Source: Methylococcales bacterium
GTDB lineage: Bacteria; Pseudomonadota; Gammaproteobacteria; Methylococcales; Methylomonadaceae
Assembly (NCBI GenBank): GCA_023146575.1
Contig: JAGLBU010000085.1
Location: forward strand, 1-6,577
Direction of reading: 5' to 3'
Length of the DNA stretch: 6,577 bases
Both the position numbers and the translations under genes were made by a program. The notes beneath the pieces were generated by a model. The model was given only the letters and a program-made list of their open reading frames with translations, had not been told where the DNA came from and did not search any database. This document shows, one piece after another, positions 5,730-6,577 of the stretch. How positions within the stretch are numbered: position 1 is the first letter of the stretch; every line of letters begins with the position of its first letter.

Positions 5730-6577
5730 TAGTAAACCCTCTTTTTAGGTGGGATGGATTCAACATCATCGGTGAGTGTATGCATGTGAACAGGGCGATA
5801 ATCAATACTCACATCGTCCCCCTCTAGCCACGCTAACGTATGTGTTAACCAACTGGTATCATCACGCTCAGGGTAATCATCTCTCGCATGACCACCTCGA
5901 CTTTCAGTACGATTAGCGGCACTGGCAATCGTTACGGCCGCTTGTGCTAAAAGGTTATCTAACTCTAAGGTTTCAACAAGGTCGGTATTCCAGATTAACG
6001 AGCTATCGGTTACATGAACATCGTCAAATAATTCTCGAACGCCTTTTAATTCGGTAATCCCTCGATTTAAAATTTCACCCGTTCTAAAAACAGAGGCGTG
6101 CGTTTGCATGGTTTGTTGCATTGCTAAACGAATATCAGCGGTTTTTTGTGAACCTTCTGAATAGCGTAAACGATCAAAACGATCTAGTGCGGTTTTATAA
6201 GCCCCTGCGGGTAAAGGGTTATGTGGAGTTCTTGGTTTAATGATTTCTGCACAGCGAATTGCTGCCGCACGTCCAAACACCACTAAATCTAATAAGGAAT
6301 TTGAGCCTAAACGATTCGCACCGTGAACCGACACACACGCCGCTTCACCAATTGCCATTAACCCTTTCACCACCGTTTCAGGATTGCCATCTTCATCTAA
6401 GGTGACGACTTCGGCTTTATAATTGGTGGGAATACCGCCCATGTTGTAATGAACCGTGGGTAAAATCGGAATCGGTTCTTTGGTGACATCAATCCCCGCA
6501 AAAATACGGGCGGTTTCTGTAATCCCTGGTAAACGCTCTTTAATAATCTCAGGGTCTAAATGTTCGATGTGTAATAA
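5729..6577 (-). CDS. sdhA: Succinate dehydrogenase flavoprotein subunit SdhA, C-terminal 282 residues (partial, runs off right edge)
   Basis: SdhA oxidises succinate to fumarate with a covalently bound FAD. The frame stays open to the window edge; the N-terminal half with the FAD-linking histidine is outside. The internal ATG at 6442 is not the start, because conserved sequence continues before it: [18 protein letters not shown], then [14 protein letters not shown]. The visible active-site parts are the substrate-binding His in [11 protein letters not shown] (codon 6451-6449) and the catalytic-region arginine of [13 protein letters not shown] (codon 6313-6311), which also belongs to the FAD-binding tail (GRAA). 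The C-terminal helical domain with the [17 protein letters not shown] motif is complete, and the protein ends KKRVY. These features match SdhA of about 590-600 residues, so nearly half is present. It is the first gene in view of the sdhAB-yqhA-modABC string. Confidence 0.97.
   Translation of the reverse strand, partial: LLHIEHLDPEIIKERLPGITETARIFAGIDVTKEPIPILPTVHYNMGGIPTNYKAEVVTLDEDGNPETVVKGLMAIGEAACVSVHGANRLGSNSLLDLVVFGRAAAIRCAEIIKPRTPHNPLPAGAYKTALDRFDRLRYSEGSQKTADIRLAMQQTMQTHASVFRTGEILNRGITELKGVRELFDDVHVTDSSLIWNTDLVETLELDNLLAQAAVTIASAANRTESRGGHARDDYPERDDTSWLTHTLAWLEGDDVSIDYRPVHMHTLTDDVESIPPKKRVY
5737..5743 (-). promoter_or_regulatory. Ribosome-binding site of sdhB
   Basis: AAGAGGG on the minus strand, inside the last codons of sdhA, lies 7 nt before the sdhB ATG. 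It is the strongest Shine-Dalgarno in the sdh-mod string and fixes the sdhB start. Confidence 0.65.

Overview
The window looks like ordinary chromosomal DNA from an AT-rich gammaproteobacterium outside the Enterobacterales. Three things suggest this. An LptM-type lipoprotein gene sits directly before lysA, an order known from Pseudomonas-like gammaproteobacteria. FxsA and YqhA (UPF0114) are recognisable proteobacterial membrane proteins. The succinate dehydrogenase subunits are of the longer, mitochondrial/alphaproteobacterial-like type found in many non-enteric gammaproteobacteria. Leucine is very often encoded by TTA. The genus cannot be fixed from sequence reading alone.

Left part (1-1519, all minus strand): fxsA is followed by lptM and then lysA, which runs off the left edge. 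The lptM stop and lysA start share one base (TAATG), so the two are probably translationally coupled. The pair joins an outer-membrane lipoprotein that assists LPS-transport assembly to the last enzyme of lysine synthesis. The start of fxsA faces a short AT-rich intergenic region (1520-1778).

Middle (1779-1865, plus strand): a complete tRNA-Leu(UAA) with encoded CCA is the only plus-strand gene. It ends six bases from the stop codon of the oppositely oriented modC.

Right part (1872-6577, all minus strand): in transcription order this is sdhA (its 5' part lies beyond the right edge), sdhB, yqhA, modA, modB and modC. Every junction is an overlap or a gap of five bases or fewer, so the six genes look like one transcription unit. 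SdhA and SdhB are the catalytic flavoprotein and the iron-sulfur subunit of complex II. YqhA is a conserved membrane protein of unclear function. ModA, ModB and ModC form a complete molybdate ABC importer.

No mobile element, CRISPR array, phage gene, toxin-antitoxin pair or evident new system was found. The most notable points are the fusion of a molybdate-uptake operon to the tail of the succinate dehydrogenase operon through yqhA, and the very tight convergence of modC with the tRNA gene.
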